From Flavobacteriales bacterium (GTDB lineage: Bacteria > Bacteroidota > Bacteroidia > Flavobacteriales_C > GCA-002722245): a stretch of DNA of 42,821 nt. The stretch is taken from assembly GCA_002717515.1 (NCBI GenBank), contig PBEC01000003.1, positions 84,840 to 127,660 on the forward strand, given 5' to 3'. A program made the position numbers and the translations under genes. The notes under the pieces are model-generated. The model searched no databases. It saw nothing but the letters and a program-made list of their open reading frames with translations, and was not told the origin of the DNA. Positions 1 through 8,347 of the stretch are shown here, one piece after another; positions within the stretch are counted from its first letter, which is position 1; each line of letters starts with the position of its first letter.

Positions 1-1499
1 AGAATTTCACCGGTTCTTGGATTAACAAAACTCGGACCATAACCACTAAAAAACGGATATGGTGAAGAAGTCCATCTTAACACGTTATATCTAATGTCTC
101 CAGCATCCCAGTCGGCACTATCGGGCTGTTGTTTCAAAACAACCGCATTTTTAAATCCTGCCTCTTCAAAAGCTAAATTCCAAAGTTCACCAGCCCTCTT
201 AATAATTGGTCTTAATTCAACGGGAGTAGTGTTTTCAATCCACCAGACAATTGGTTTAACAGGTTCGGAAATCGGTAAATCCGGATATTTTTTCTTCAGA
301 TTCCATCGATGGACTAAGTCTTTATAATTCAGCAACTCGTTGTTGGTCATATCTGAAACCTTTGTCGTAAAGAAGCCAATTCTCGGGTCATCGATTAAAG
401 GCTCGAAATCATTATCCGGCATTTCAATTAAACTGTGATAAACCTTTATACTCACATTTCTTCCGTCCGCAACTGAGCGAGATCCTCTATTTAATATGTT
501 GGATTTAGAATAAACATACTCAATTGCTAAATCTGTATTTTGAGGATAATTTCTTATTTGGTTTATTTTTGATTTGTTCATATTTAAATTACCCAAACTG
601 AAGGCGTAGGGATGTTGATTCGGGCGATTTGGAGGTTTTATTTGAGAGAAAGTCTCATTAAAAAACAAATTATTTGCATCAATTAAATACAGCCCTTTAT
701 CGGCTTGGGAATTTTCAATTTCCAAACTTGCAATAATACCCTCACTTAAGTTTGCTCCAGAAGATTTGGATATCGCATTTTCAGGATCAAAATAGGACGA
801 TGTATTTTGAAATATGAATTGAATTTTATTAAAGTATTTTTCAATTTTAAAAACTTTTGATCCTCGATAAAATCCACGGAGTAAACCTACATCGGCAATA
901 CCGTCCGTAACCTGATTAAAGTATATGTATTCTTTCCCAATTTGTTCTTCTTTAATTACCATTTTTATACCTCCAGTGATGCTGTCCTGATAAATATCAA
1001 ACAACCCTTTGAAGAGACTACTTTTTTTTGTGATTTCACTTATTGTACCATTGTCCTGTACATTCTTTTTTGCGACTTTTGAATTTTCCTTAGTTCTGGA
1101 TTTCTTTACTTTGAATAATTTAATTGTACCTGGAGCACAATCGCCAGTCCAGCTTCCCGTTAAGCTGCTTTTTTTTCTGCTTTTTTTGTAAGAAAGTTCA
1201 GCTGTTTTTAAACACCATTCATTTTTAGAGCTTTGATTAGCTATGATTTTATTTTCCTTGAAATATAATACCTGTTCTTTAAAGGAACATTTGGCATTCA
1301 TCACTCCATACTCTCCTCCAACTTCAATAGTAGTAGTACAATTGTAATTAATAGAGTCGATTTTTTGTAAATCCAATTCAAAGTTGAATTTATCCGAGCC
1401 TTGTTTTAACTCACCCTTCCATTTACCTGATAAATCCTGTGCTAAGGAGATATTGAATGCAATTACGCAAAAAATGAATGTTGTAATATTGATTTTCAT
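1..1499 (-). CDS. Zinc-dependent metalloprotease, DUF5117/DUF4953 type, cut by window edge
   Basis: The minus frame is open from an ATG at 1499 to the left edge, giving 499 visible codons; the 3' part is outside the window. The start is supported by a signal peptide (residues 1-21, ending in SLAQ). The middle resembles the DUF5117 region. The last visible residues, GPSFVNPRTGEI (488-499), match the stretch that in DUF4953 metalloproteases comes shortly before the HExxH zinc site, with RWTSSPYPFFSGY just ahead. HExxH itself would lie beyond the edge, so catalytic competence cannot be judged. Members are large exported or periplasmic proteins of Bacteroidota with unclear substrates. The family call is from recalled motif similarity; no promoter box was clear upstream. 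Confidence 0.75.
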   Translation of the reverse strand, partial: MKINITTFIFCVIAFNISLAQDLSGKWKGELKQGSDKFNFELDLQKIDSINYNCTTTIEVGGEYGVMNAKCSFKEQVLYFKENKIIANQSSKNEWCLKTAELSYKKSRKKSSLTGSWTGDCAPGTIKLFKVKKSRTKENSKVAKKNVQDNGTISEITKKSSLFKGLFDIYQDSITGGIKMVIKEEQIGKEYIYFNQVTDGIADVGLLRGFYRGSKVFKIEKYFNKIQFIFQNTSSYFDPENAISKSSGANLSEGIIASLEIENSQADKGLYLIDANNLFFNETFSQIKPPNRPNQHPYAFSLGNLNMNKSKINQIRNYPQNTDLAIEYVYSKSNILNRGSRSVADGRNVSIKVYHSLIEMPDNDFEPLIDDPRIGFFTTKVSDMTNNELLNYKDLVHRWNLKKKYPDLPISEPVKPIVWWIENTTPVELRPIIKRAGELWNLAFEEAGFKNAVVLKQQPDSADWDAGDIRYNVLRWTSSPYPFFSGYGPSFVNPRTGEI

Positions 1500-1964
1500 A
1501 GGTTATTTAGTTTGGCAATATGATTAAATTAATTGGCTCAATAAAGCATTGATTTTCCAAGGAATTTCATACTCGCGCTCTTCAGTTGTTTAACTTATTA
1601 AGGAATCATAATTCGTTTAAGCATCGAGATTGAAAAACAATAAAAAGAATTTGTTTTCAAAAATAGTTTGACATAATTTTTAAAACTTTGGAATATAATT
1701 GAAGTCAAGGAATTAAATATAAACATTTTAAACATCCTGTAAGTAAAATTTTAGATTCATTTGACGGTTCGTTTTTTTTTGAAAAGTTTTTGACTTTTTT
1801 AATCAACGCTTCTCTTGTATTCAAAACATTTACTATTTAATTCAAAAAAACAGAAAAGGTAAACACTATCTATGTTTTAATTCAATATTTTTTTGATAAA
1901 AAGGTAAAAAAAAAGGAAAGATTAATCTTTCCTTTTTAGTTTAATTATAAATTAATAACAAATA
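1500..1964. other. Non-coding stretch between divergently-ended genes
   Basis: These 465 bases are very AT-rich. They hold the upstream region of the left-edge metalloprotease and, at the far end, the palindromic terminator of the small gene at 1965-2279. I see no convincing gene, RNA or repeat in 1500-1900. Confidence 0.6.
1910..1937 (-). terminator. Palindromic rho-independent terminator
   Basis: A perfect palindrome with core GGAAAGATTAATCTTTCC is flanked by an A tract on the left and a T tract on the right. It can act on both strands and lies 27 bases past the stop of the 1965-2279 gene. Nearly the same hairpin recurs at 6014-6039 and 28735-28758. Confidence 0.85.
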
Positions 1965-2279
1965 TTAATTTCTACTTCTATCGTTGTTTTTCTTTCTTTT
2001 AATGTTTCTGCTCGCAGCATTTTGTTTCGAATGAATCACCGCTCTTTCTTTTTTAGTAACTTTTCCATCTGATTTTGCTGCTCTTTTTGTCCTCCGAATG
2101 TCTCTTTGCTGACGAGCCAGATTTTTGGTTTCTTTTTTAGTGAGTTCTCCAGACTTTACTCCTTTTGTAATTCTTTCTGTTTGATTTTTTTGTCTCTGGT
2201 TCACTTTTTTGGTTTGTGTTTGCGCACTTACTAATCCAGCTGTTAAAATAAATGCACCAAGAATAATTAACTTTTTCAT
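1965..2279 (-). CDS. Small basic exported protein, function unknown
   Basis: A 104-residue protein with a signal peptide (about 1-19, ending in VSAQ) and a mature part that is extremely rich in Lys, Arg and Gln. It contains GELTKKE and SDGKVTKKE, two similar helix-turn segments about 30 residues apart. The second resembles an acidic EF-hand-like loop (D-G-K-V-T), but the rest of the calcium site is not visible. Similar small proteins, as I recall them, are widespread and uncharacterised. It has its own promoter and terminator, so it is probably monocistronic. The same ECF-like promoter precedes the second basic exported protein at 6061-6456, which suggests co-regulation, perhaps in envelope stress. 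Function is not assigned. Confidence 0.75.
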   Translation of the reverse strand: MKKLIILGAFILTAGLVSAQTQTKKVNQRQKNQTERITKGVKSGELTKKETKNLARQQRDIRRTKRAAKSDGKVTKKERAVIHSKQNAASRNIKRKKNNDRSRN

Positions 2280-2309
2280 TGTAATTAAATTTTATGTTAT
2301 TTACCCCTT

Positions 2310-2336
2310 TGATGCTTCACAATTAAAAAGGTTTAA
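2310..2336 (-). promoter_or_regulatory. ECF-sigma-like promoter of the small basic protein gene
   Basis: Read on the minus strand: TTAAACCTTTT (2336-2326), 10 bases, then GCATCA (2315-2310), 31 bases before the ATG at 2279. The AAC to ATC distance of 17 fits ECF sigma promoters. The same two boxes with identical spacing precede the gene at 6061-6456. Confidence 0.55.
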
Positions 2337-2408
2337 TTGAAGATTAATTATTTTTCTTTTTTCAATATCACAGCTACGAAACAAACTATTTTACTAAAAC
2401 AGATTTGG

Positions 2409-2416
2409 TATTTTTG
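2409..2416 (+). promoter_or_regulatory. Bacteroidota -7 box TATTTTTG
   Basis: Matches the TAnnTTTG consensus of the Bacteroidota primary sigma factor. It ends only 4 bases before the ATG at 2421, implying a leaderless or nearly leaderless message. No clear -33 TTG was seen. Confidence 0.5.
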
Positions 2417-2420
2417 CGGC

Positions 2421-3479
2421 ATGAAAAAAATATTACATACACTTTTAATTTTCTTTTCTTTTAATGTCTTTGCACAGGATAATACTGTTGATAAACAGTT
2501 AAATCAAAAGCAGGAAAGTGATACGACAAAGAAAATTTCGGTTTATCCTTATTTTAAGGAATGTAAAAGTTCCAATTCATCAGTTCAAGTAAAATGTACG
2601 AAAACAAGAATAAGGAACTTAATTATTAAAAACCTGGTTTTACCTGACGAAGCTTATCAATTAAATGTGTCGGCAACTGCTTATGTTAAATTTATTGTTG
2701 ATTCAACCGGTTCTGTATCAGATCTTAATCTTGTTAAGAGCAGTGGTTATGCCATAATTGATGAAGTTGCCATAGCTACGGTAAAAAAGCTACCTGATTT
2801 TATACCAGGACAAGATGGAAACGGCAACAAAATCCCCGTGAAATTTGTGGTGCCAGTAAAAATAGTCATTGATGGCGATGAGGACGAGAGCAGTAACGAC
2901 TCTAAGGATTCACTTTCATTAAAAGGAAGATATTCCAATACTTCAGTTGGTGGTACAATGTCAATTTCAACCGGGCTTTGGATGCCGGATAATTCATTGC
3001 AAATAATAGGAAACCATCCGTTTATAGGGGTTCAATTTGGATATGTATTGAAGAACAGAATACACATCGATTATTTAATTGAGTCAAGATTTCTTTACGC
3101 ACCCCAGGACTATAACTACCGATACGAGGGACAGGAAGAAACCGGTCGTTTTTATTTTGGTAGTTATTATGGTTTAGAATTTGACTACTCGCTTTTTTTA
3201 AAAAGAAATTTCGCATTTCAAACCATTCTTGGAGTTGGATATGATCGGTTTGATTTTAAGTTTCCAGAAATTGGAAACATTTTTCAAATGGATGGAAACT
3301 TTAAGGGAGCCGCTCATTCACCAAATTTTAATTTTGGATTCTTATTTAAAAAACGATATAAAGAAATTTTAGCGATTAGTTTCTACTCACGCTACAATAT
3401 AGTTGATTATACGCTCGGAAATAAAATAAATTATGAAGGAAATGCGCTTGTTGTCGGAGTAAGATTTGGTATCTGGTAA
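2421..3479 (+). CDS. Exported TonB C-terminal domain fused to an outer-membrane beta-barrel
   Basis: The frame is open from a TTG at 2337, but the ATG at 2421 is preferred: it begins a clean signal peptide (MKKILHTLLIFFSFNVFAQ) and follows a -7 box, giving 352 residues. Residues about 60-150 match the TonB C-terminal fold (VKFIVDSTGSVSDLNLVKSS, then DEVAIATVKKLP and a final VPVKIVI strand). After an acidic linker (151-165), residues about 172-352 show alternating amphipathic strands ending in Trp, as in outer-membrane barrels. Classical TonB is tethered to the inner membrane by an N-terminal helix; here there is a cleavable signal and a barrel instead. The TonB-like domain would then be periplasmic and outer-membrane anchored, so energy transduction is doubtful. 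Clear domain call, unknown role. Confidence 0.75.
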   Translation: MKKILHTLLIFFSFNVFAQDNTVDKQLNQKQESDTTKKISVYPYFKECKSSNSSVQVKCTKTRIRNLIIKNLVLPDEAYQLNVSATAYVKFIVDSTGSVSDLNLVKSSGYAIIDEVAIATVKKLPDFIPGQDGNGNKIPVKFVVPVKIVIDGDEDESSNDSKDSLSLKGRYSNTSVGGTMSISTGLWMPDNSLQIIGNHPFIGVQFGYVLKNRIHIDYLIESRFLYAPQDYNYRYEGQEETGRFYFGSYYGLEFDYSLFLKRNFAFQTILGVGYDRFDFKFPEIGNIFQMDGNFKGAAHSPNFNFGFLFKKRYKEILAISFYSRYNIVDYTLGNKINYEGNALVVGVRFGIW

Positions 3480-3554
3480 AATGCAAAAGCCACACTGTTT
3501 TTAATACTTCTTAAGTAAAAGTATGTATAAAATAGAAAAATGTGTTTTATCGAT

Positions 3555-5930
3555 TTAAAATGAAATTTTGTACAAGAATACAGGGAAAAATCCTAGCTGA
3601 TATTCTTGCTTAATTTGACCAATACCTGCATCAAATACCTCTCGAAAGATGTTTTGACGGTTCGTGATGTTTTGAACATCAAATGCAAAAAGATGCGTAA
3701 CTTTTTTCGTATTCATTCGGAATCCGGCTTTCATATCTAACCTATAGTAATCATCAAATTTAAGTTCATAAACAGAGCTGTTGTCAAATACTGCTCGGTT
3801 CCTTTCAATGGACTCATCTAAGTCAAATCTTAAATATCGTTTTCCACCAGATGCTGCAAATTTGAAGTCGAGTGTCAAAACCATTTTTTTGGAAATTTTA
3901 AATTCATAACCTCCTAAAGTGTTAAATGTATAGTTCCCATTAAAAGCGGTATTGCGCTCTACCCCATCTCCTCCTACGTATTTGGAATCATAAAAAGAGG
4001 CGTTAATGAGATAGTAATAATTTTTGCTGAATATTTTTTCAAACGTAAATTCAATTCCCATATTCGTTCCAGTTCCGGAATTCACTAAACTGTCGGTGTC
4101 TTCGAATATAAAATCAGCACCAGCGTTAGCGATTGAAAAAAACGTTCCGTTTTCTACAGGTGTGTCATAAATAGATTGGTAATACGTTTCCGTTTTAAAC
4201 CTAATGTTCGATGATAACATATGGTCGTAGCCCAACACAACATGAATGCTTTTTGTGAAATCGAGATTTCTATTGGTTTTTACACTTGTACCGTCATCGT
4301 AATTCGTCTCTAACAAATAAACTCTTAGAGGATGCATTTGGGAATGCAGGCCTGATGCCAAACTGACCGACTGCTTTTTGGTCAATTCATACTTTATGGA
4401 TGCTCTTGGTTCAATGATGTCCGAACCATTCAAAACTAACCTTTGGTAATGGACACCTCCATTCATTAATATTTTATCCGTTGGTTTGTACCTATGCTGA
4501 GCATAGGCTTGAAAAAGCGTAGTTCCTCCTTTAAAATCAATTATTGGAAGCCAGTTTGAAAAAATGTTTGAATAAAACTTTTCACTAAAATCTACATCAA
4601 TATAATCTGTAATTAAGCCAATTTTTGAAGTGTGTTTTGCATTAAATTTACAGTTGAAAACTGAATTCCAAGAATAGTTTGTTTGCACAGATTCATTTAG
4701 GTAAGTTGTAAAAGTTTCAAGGGTATTATCAATAGGAACAGTGTCTGAAGAAATATCATTTCTATTTCCAGATAGTGAGATGGTGTTGCTCCAAAACGAC
4801 TTTTTGGTAATGAATTTTTTGTGGTTGAAACCAATTACGCCTATATCTGTTCCAAAAGTCACATCGGTGCCTGATGACGTGAACGTCCACTCTCCCTCCT
4901 CTTTTTCACTATCCAATAACTCTATGTAACTGATGCCTCCAATACCGAATAATTGAAACTGACCTAGTTTTCCTTTTGTTGGCATATTAATTTTAAAAGC
5001 AACATCCTGATATTGGGGAATAGCTGGAAATCCAAAACTAATTCCCAAAGCATCAAAAACACCTAAAGTAGAATACCTGTAATTTATCATGTAAGAAGCC
5101 TTGCTTTTCTTCGAAAAAGGTCCTTCTATTCCCAATTCAAATCCGTTAAAACCAACCATTCCAGTATATTCAACCCGCTCATTATTACCATTCCTCATTT
5201 TTAAATCAAAAGCACCTGAGGTTCCATTGCCATATTCGGCTGGAAAAGCTCCTGTCATAAAATCGGAGCTGGACAAGTTATTATTATTTAAAATAGATAT
5301 AGGGCCTCCTGAAGCGCCTTGCGAACCGAAATGATTAGGATTGGGTATGTTTACGCCCTCTAATCTCCACACAATGCCTAGAGGTGAATTACCTCTTACA
5401 ATGATATCGTTTCTTTGATCTCCAGAGGGCACAATACCGGCATAGTTTGCAGCCATTCTGGAAACATCCATTAATGTTCCTGCAAATTTTTGTGTTTGCT
5501 GAGGGTTTAAATTAACAGTACTGTTTACTGCACTTTTATTATTGGGCTTTAACTGGTTTGACTTTACATTAATTTCAACAACCTGAATATCGTTAACACT
5601 CTCCTCAAGTTTTATATTCAAAATCAGCTCTTTCCCGGATGCAACTATTAGGTTTCTACGATAAACCGGATCGAATCCGGTCATCATAAATAGAATGTCA
5701 ACTCGTCCTATTGGTACATTCTGAAGTTTGTAATTTCCAAAAACATCTGACAATACAACATTGGAAGAGTCGCCTTCAAGGAGCTGAACCATCACTCCGG
5801 GAATTTCAGCTCCTGATTGAGCATCTGTAATTTTACCTCTTACATTTTGAGTAAAATTCTGTGCAATTAAAACTGAATTCAACAGCAATAAAAGAATTAA
5901 AACCGCACTTTCTTTTTTAAGAAAAATCAA
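3555..5930 (-). CDS. TonB-dependent receptor with CarboxypepD-reg-like domain
   Basis: 791 residues. A signal peptide (1-23, ending in LIAQ) is followed by a CarboxypepD-regulatory-like sandwich (about 28-110: GKITDAQSGAEIPGVMVQLL), a plug domain (about 130-260, with RNDIIVRGNSPLGIVWRLEG) and a barrel ending in Phe, the usual BAM signal. The start is a TTG at 5930; an in-frame stop lies three codons upstream and there is no ATG before the signal peptide, so TTG is the natural choice. A -7 box TACTTTTG lies 25 bases upstream. No SusD or DUF4249 partner is adjacent, so the substrate is unknown. It lies tail to tail with the TonB-barrel gene at 2421-3479. Confidence 0.9.
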   Translation of the reverse strand: MIFLKKESAVLILLLLLNSVLIAQNFTQNVRGKITDAQSGAEIPGVMVQLLEGDSSNVVLSDVFGNYKLQNVPIGRVDILFMMTGFDPVYRRNLIVASGKELILNIKLEESVNDIQVVEINVKSNQLKPNNKSAVNSTVNLNPQQTQKFAGTLMDVSRMAANYAGIVPSGDQRNDIIVRGNSPLGIVWRLEGVNIPNPNHFGSQGASGGPISILNNNNLSSSDFMTGAFPAEYGNGTSGAFDLKMRNGNNERVEYTGMVGFNGFELGIEGPFSKKSKASYMINYRYSTLGVFDALGISFGFPAIPQYQDVAFKINMPTKGKLGQFQLFGIGGISYIELLDSEKEEGEWTFTSSGTDVTFGTDIGVIGFNHKKFITKKSFWSNTISLSGNRNDISSDTVPIDNTLETFTTYLNESVQTNYSWNSVFNCKFNAKHTSKIGLITDYIDVDFSEKFYSNIFSNWLPIIDFKGGTTLFQAYAQHRYKPTDKILMNGGVHYQRLVLNGSDIIEPRASIKYELTKKQSVSLASGLHSQMHPLRVYLLETNYDDGTSVKTNRNLDFTKSIHVVLGYDHMLSSNIRFKTETYYQSIYDTPVENGTFFSIANAGADFIFEDTDSLVNSGTGTNMGIEFTFEKIFSKNYYYLINASFYDSKYVGGDGVERNTAFNGNYTFNTLGGYEFKISKKMVLTLDFKFAASGGKRYLRFDLDESIERNRAVFDNSSVYELKFDDYYRLDMKAGFRMNTKKVTHLFAFDVQNITNRQNIFREVFDAGIGQIKQEYQLGFFPVFLYKISF

Positions 5931-5955
5931 TTCGAATTACTTTTTTTTTACTTTA

Positions 5956-5963
5956 CAAAAGTA
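5956..5963 (-). promoter_or_regulatory. -7 box TACTTTTG upstream of the TonB receptor
   Basis: Fits TAnnTTTG on the minus strand. A TTG at 5989-5987, 23 bases upstream, is a possible -33 element. The box is 25 bases from the TTG start at 5930. Confidence 0.5.
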
Positions 5964-6013
5964 AAAAAATACCTAAGATAAAACGCCAATCCCCTTAAAA
6001 AATGAAACAATAA

Positions 6014-6039
6014 AAAAGGAAAGATTGCTCTTTCCTTTT
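6014..6039 (-). terminator. Rho-independent terminator, second copy of the GGAAAGA hairpin
   Basis: Arms AAAAGGAAAGA and TCTTTCCTTTT enclose the loop TTGC. It lies 21 bases past the stop of the 6061-6456 gene and is nearly identical in stem to the hairpins at 1910 and 28735. Confidence 0.85.
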
Positions 6040-6060
6040 ACGACCTTATATTTTTAATAA

Positions 6061-6456
6061 TCATTTCATTTTTCTGGATTTTCTTCGCTCCTTTAAAATT
6101 GATTTTTGTTCCGCGGTTAAAGTAGCTCTGAACTCTGCTCTGTTTTGTTTTTTTATGGACCTGATTTCATTTTTTAAAACCCTTTGCTCTTCAGAGAATG
6201 TAGCTTTTAACCTTTCTCGTTTATCCTTTCTTGTAAGTGATTTATCCTTTTTAATGGCTTTTTGTTCCGCTGTTAAGGTTGCTCGAAATGCTTTTCGAGA
6301 TTCCTTTAATGATTCACAATGTCTCATTTTCATTTCCACTTGTTCTGAAGTGAAAATATCTTTGTTTTTAATTTTGTCGTTACAATTTACTCCTGCCATT
6401 GAAACGAAAGAAATTAAAGTAAATAACACTACAACCGCTGTTTTTAATGATTTCAT
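6061..6456 (-). CDS. Small basic exported protein with LTAEQK motifs (Spy-like)
   Basis: 131 residues with a signal peptide (about 1-21, ending in VSMAG). The mature part is helical and highly charged. It carries LTAEQKAI and LTAEQKSI, plus a weaker FSEEQRVL between them, separated by Lys/Arg-rich stretches. LTxEQ motifs are typical of Spy/CpxP-type periplasmic chaperones and LTxxQ proteins, but the sequence is too short and basic for a firm family call. The promoter (6486-6512) and terminator (6014-6039) match those of the 1965-2279 gene, although the two proteins differ in sequence. I infer a shared stress regulon. Confidence 0.75.
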   Translation of the reverse strand: MKSLKTAVVVLFTLISFVSMAGVNCNDKIKNKDIFTSEQVEMKMRHCESLKESRKAFRATLTAEQKAIKKDKSLTRKDKRERLKATFSEEQRVLKNEIRSIKKQNRAEFRATLTAEQKSILKERRKSRKMK

Positions 6457-6485
6457 AGTAATAAAATTTAAAGTTTATACCTATC

Positions 6486-6512
6486 TGATGCATTCCATCG
6501 CAAAAGGTTTAA
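6486..6512 (-). promoter_or_regulatory. ECF-sigma-like promoter, second copy
   Basis: Minus strand TTAAACCTTTT (6512-6502), 10 bases, GCATCA (6491-6486), 30 bases before the ATG at 6456. Boxes, spacing and distance to the start are the same as at 2310-2336, and the following leader is also similar (an A/T-rich TAAATTTTATTAC-type stretch just before the ATG). Confidence 0.6.
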
Positions 6513-6550
6513 TGGAGTTGAAAAATAACTTCTAATTACCACAGACTTTT

Positions 6551-6558
6551 TATCTTTA
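6551..6558 (+). promoter_or_regulatory. -7-like box TATCTTTA before the aldo/keto reductase
   Basis: One base off TAnnTTTG. It lies 4 bases before the ATG at 6563, the same layout as the box before 2421. Confidence 0.35.
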
Positions 6559-6562
6559 AAGC

Positions 6563-7507
6563 ATGATTGGAATCGGTACAGCAACCATAGGAAGACCTCA
6601 TTACATTAACATCAAAACAAAAGTGTCTGATGAGCCATTTAACAAAGAAAATTTTATCCTGAAAGGAAAATCAATGTTAACTGAGGCTTACAATCAGGGA
6701 ATTCGTCATTTTGATACTGCACCAGGATATGGAATTGCCGAATCGATTTTACTTGAATGGATTTCCGAGTTTCAACCCAAAGACATTACAATCAGCACCA
6801 AATGGGGCTATACTTATGTGGCCAATTTTGACCGTAACGCAAAAGTCCATGAAATAAAGGAACATTCCCTGGGAAAATTGAATGAGCAGTGGGAAGTTTC
6901 AAAACAACTTCTACCCTATTTAAACATATATCAAATCCACTCTGCCACTTTGGATTCAGGAGTTTTGGATAATAAAGAAGTACTGGAAAGGTTGAGTCAA
7001 TTGAAACAAGAGCACAACCTTAAAATTGGGTTGTCCACAAGCGGAGACAATCAAAACGAAATCATTGAGAAAGCACTTTCCATTAAAGTTGACAACAACG
7101 CTTTATTCGATAGTTTCCAGGTTACTTTTAATGTGTTTGATCAAAGTTTATTAAAGATGACTTCCCTGCTTAAACAGGAAAATAAAGCAATTATTGTAAA
7201 AGAGGCATTGGCCAACGGAAGAGTTTTTCCAAACATAAACTACAACCATTATCAAAACACATATGAACTTTTAGAATCTCTTTCCAATAAATATGATACT
7301 TCAATTGATGCAGTTGCCCTTCGGTTTTGTTTGGATGCAATAAACCCTTTCATGGTATTAAGCGGAGCATCCGAAAAAGAACATCTTGCCTCCAACCTAC
7401 TGGCTAAAAATTTCCAACTTACAAGTGAAGAAATACAGCAAATAAAAACTTTAGCAATCAAACCAAGTTCCTACTGGAAAGAAAGAAAACAACTTCCTTG
7501 GGTATAA
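6563..7507 (+). CDS. Aldo/keto reductase family oxidoreductase
   Basis: 314 residues with no signal peptide, so cytoplasmic. The AKR catalytic tetrad is visible: Asp51 and Tyr56 in HFDTAPGYG, Lys80 in ISTKWG and His126 in IYQIHSA. The C-terminal half keeps the NADP-binding region of the barrel (FMVLSGASEKEHLASNL). Length is typical for the family. These enzymes reduce aldehydes or ketones with NAD(P)H. The N-terminal GTATIGRPHYINI resembles the branch that includes L-galactose/D-threo-aldose dehydrogenase-like enzymes, but the substrate cannot be told. It is divergent from the small basic protein gene at 6061-6456 and appears monocistronic. Confidence 0.9.
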   Translation: MIGIGTATIGRPHYINIKTKVSDEPFNKENFILKGKSMLTEAYNQGIRHFDTAPGYGIAESILLEWISEFQPKDITISTKWGYTYVANFDRNAKVHEIKEHSLGKLNEQWEVSKQLLPYLNIYQIHSATLDSGVLDNKEVLERLSQLKQEHNLKIGLSTSGDNQNEIIEKALSIKVDNNALFDSFQVTFNVFDQSLLKMTSLLKQENKAIIVKEALANGRVFPNINYNHYQNTYELLESLSNKYDTSIDAVALRFCLDAINPFMVLSGASEKEHLASNLLAKNFQLTSEEIQQIKTLAIKPSSYWKERKQLPWV

Positions 7508-7571
7508 AAAAACGTAAGTTGATTTTAGGGCATGGTTTTTGTTTCTATTGATTGAAATTCAATAAATAGCT

Positions 7572-8288
7572 ATGAAAGTAAAATCAAACCTCCTGATCGT
7601 CTTAATTTTATCGTTTCCTCTTTTTTCTATTTCTCAAGACTCTTTAACAAAACCTATATTTAAGTATGACCTTTCATTAACCATGCCAGGCTTTACAAAT
7701 ATTGAAAATTACAGAGCCAAACTTGAATTTCGGAAACTTACGAAAAACAAAAAATATCGTAAAGTGTCAATAAACTTATCGAGTTCATATAATAATCATT
7801 CAAATTTCTTTCTCCCTAAATCAGACACTGTTGTTAATGAGCGCTTTGTTAATAAAAACATCGATAGGATTTATGCTCAAATTGGATTGGATAAATACAT
7901 TGGGAAACATAAAATGATTCTTATTGGTGGAGGTTTGCTGATTGGGCATGAGTTGCTTTATGAATATTTTCAGGACGATCAATACATTTGGAATAGTGTT
8001 GATCAAAATTGGAATAAAGACCTTTTGAACTCTTCATCTTTTTTTAAAGGGACACACGAAGTAAATTATGCTACAATCGGAATTGAAGCCAATATTGGAA
8101 TCAATGTTCCGCTAACCTCAAAATGGAATATTGGTGTTCAAGCATCCCCCCGTGTTGTTATGGCAAGAAGCTTAAACAGAACTCTAAAAGGAGATACAGG
8201 TTATGATTTCAATTATCAAAAATCATTTACAAAAATGGATTACAACTTTGATGTTGCCTTGAGGTACAGCTTCGGTAAGAAAAGTTAA
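7572..8288 (+). CDS. Hypothetical exported protein, probable small outer-membrane barrel
   Basis: 238 residues with a signal peptide (about 1-22, ending in FSISQ). The rest alternates polar and hydrophobic residues in strand-sized blocks (for example YRKVSINLSSSY, HKMILIGGGLLIG, WNIGVQASPRVV) and ends with YNFDVALRYSFGKKS, a barrel-like last strand. I do not recognise a named family. It follows the aldo/keto reductase by 64 bases on the same strand and may be co-transcribed, though no functional link is evident. Confidence 0.65.
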   Translation: MKVKSNLLIVLILSFPLFSISQDSLTKPIFKYDLSLTMPGFTNIENYRAKLEFRKLTKNKKYRKVSINLSSSYNNHSNFFLPKSDTVVNERFVNKNIDRIYAQIGLDKYIGKHKMILIGGGLLIGHELLYEYFQDDQYIWNSVDQNWNKDLLNSSSFFKGTHEVNYATIGIEANIGINVPLTSKWNIGVQASPRVVMARSLNRTLKGDTGYDFNYQKSFTKMDYNFDVALRYSFGKKS

Positions 8289-8347
8289 ATACTGAAAAAA
8301 TACCGAGAGAATTTAGTTGTAAAACAATTGGATAATCTGTTTTTTTT

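Noticed and set aside
94-1191. Plus-strand ORFs at 94-327 and 1009-1191
   Set aside because: They lie opposite the metalloprotease frame, which has a signal peptide and family motifs.
2337-2420. Upstream TTG start extending the TonB-barrel protein by 28 residues
   Set aside because: The extension is unlike a signal peptide, and the ATG at 2421 gives a clean one right after a -7 box.
6155-6535. 126-codon plus-strand ORF
   Set aside because: It is antisense to the basic exported protein, and the reverse reading has a signal peptide, promoter and terminator.
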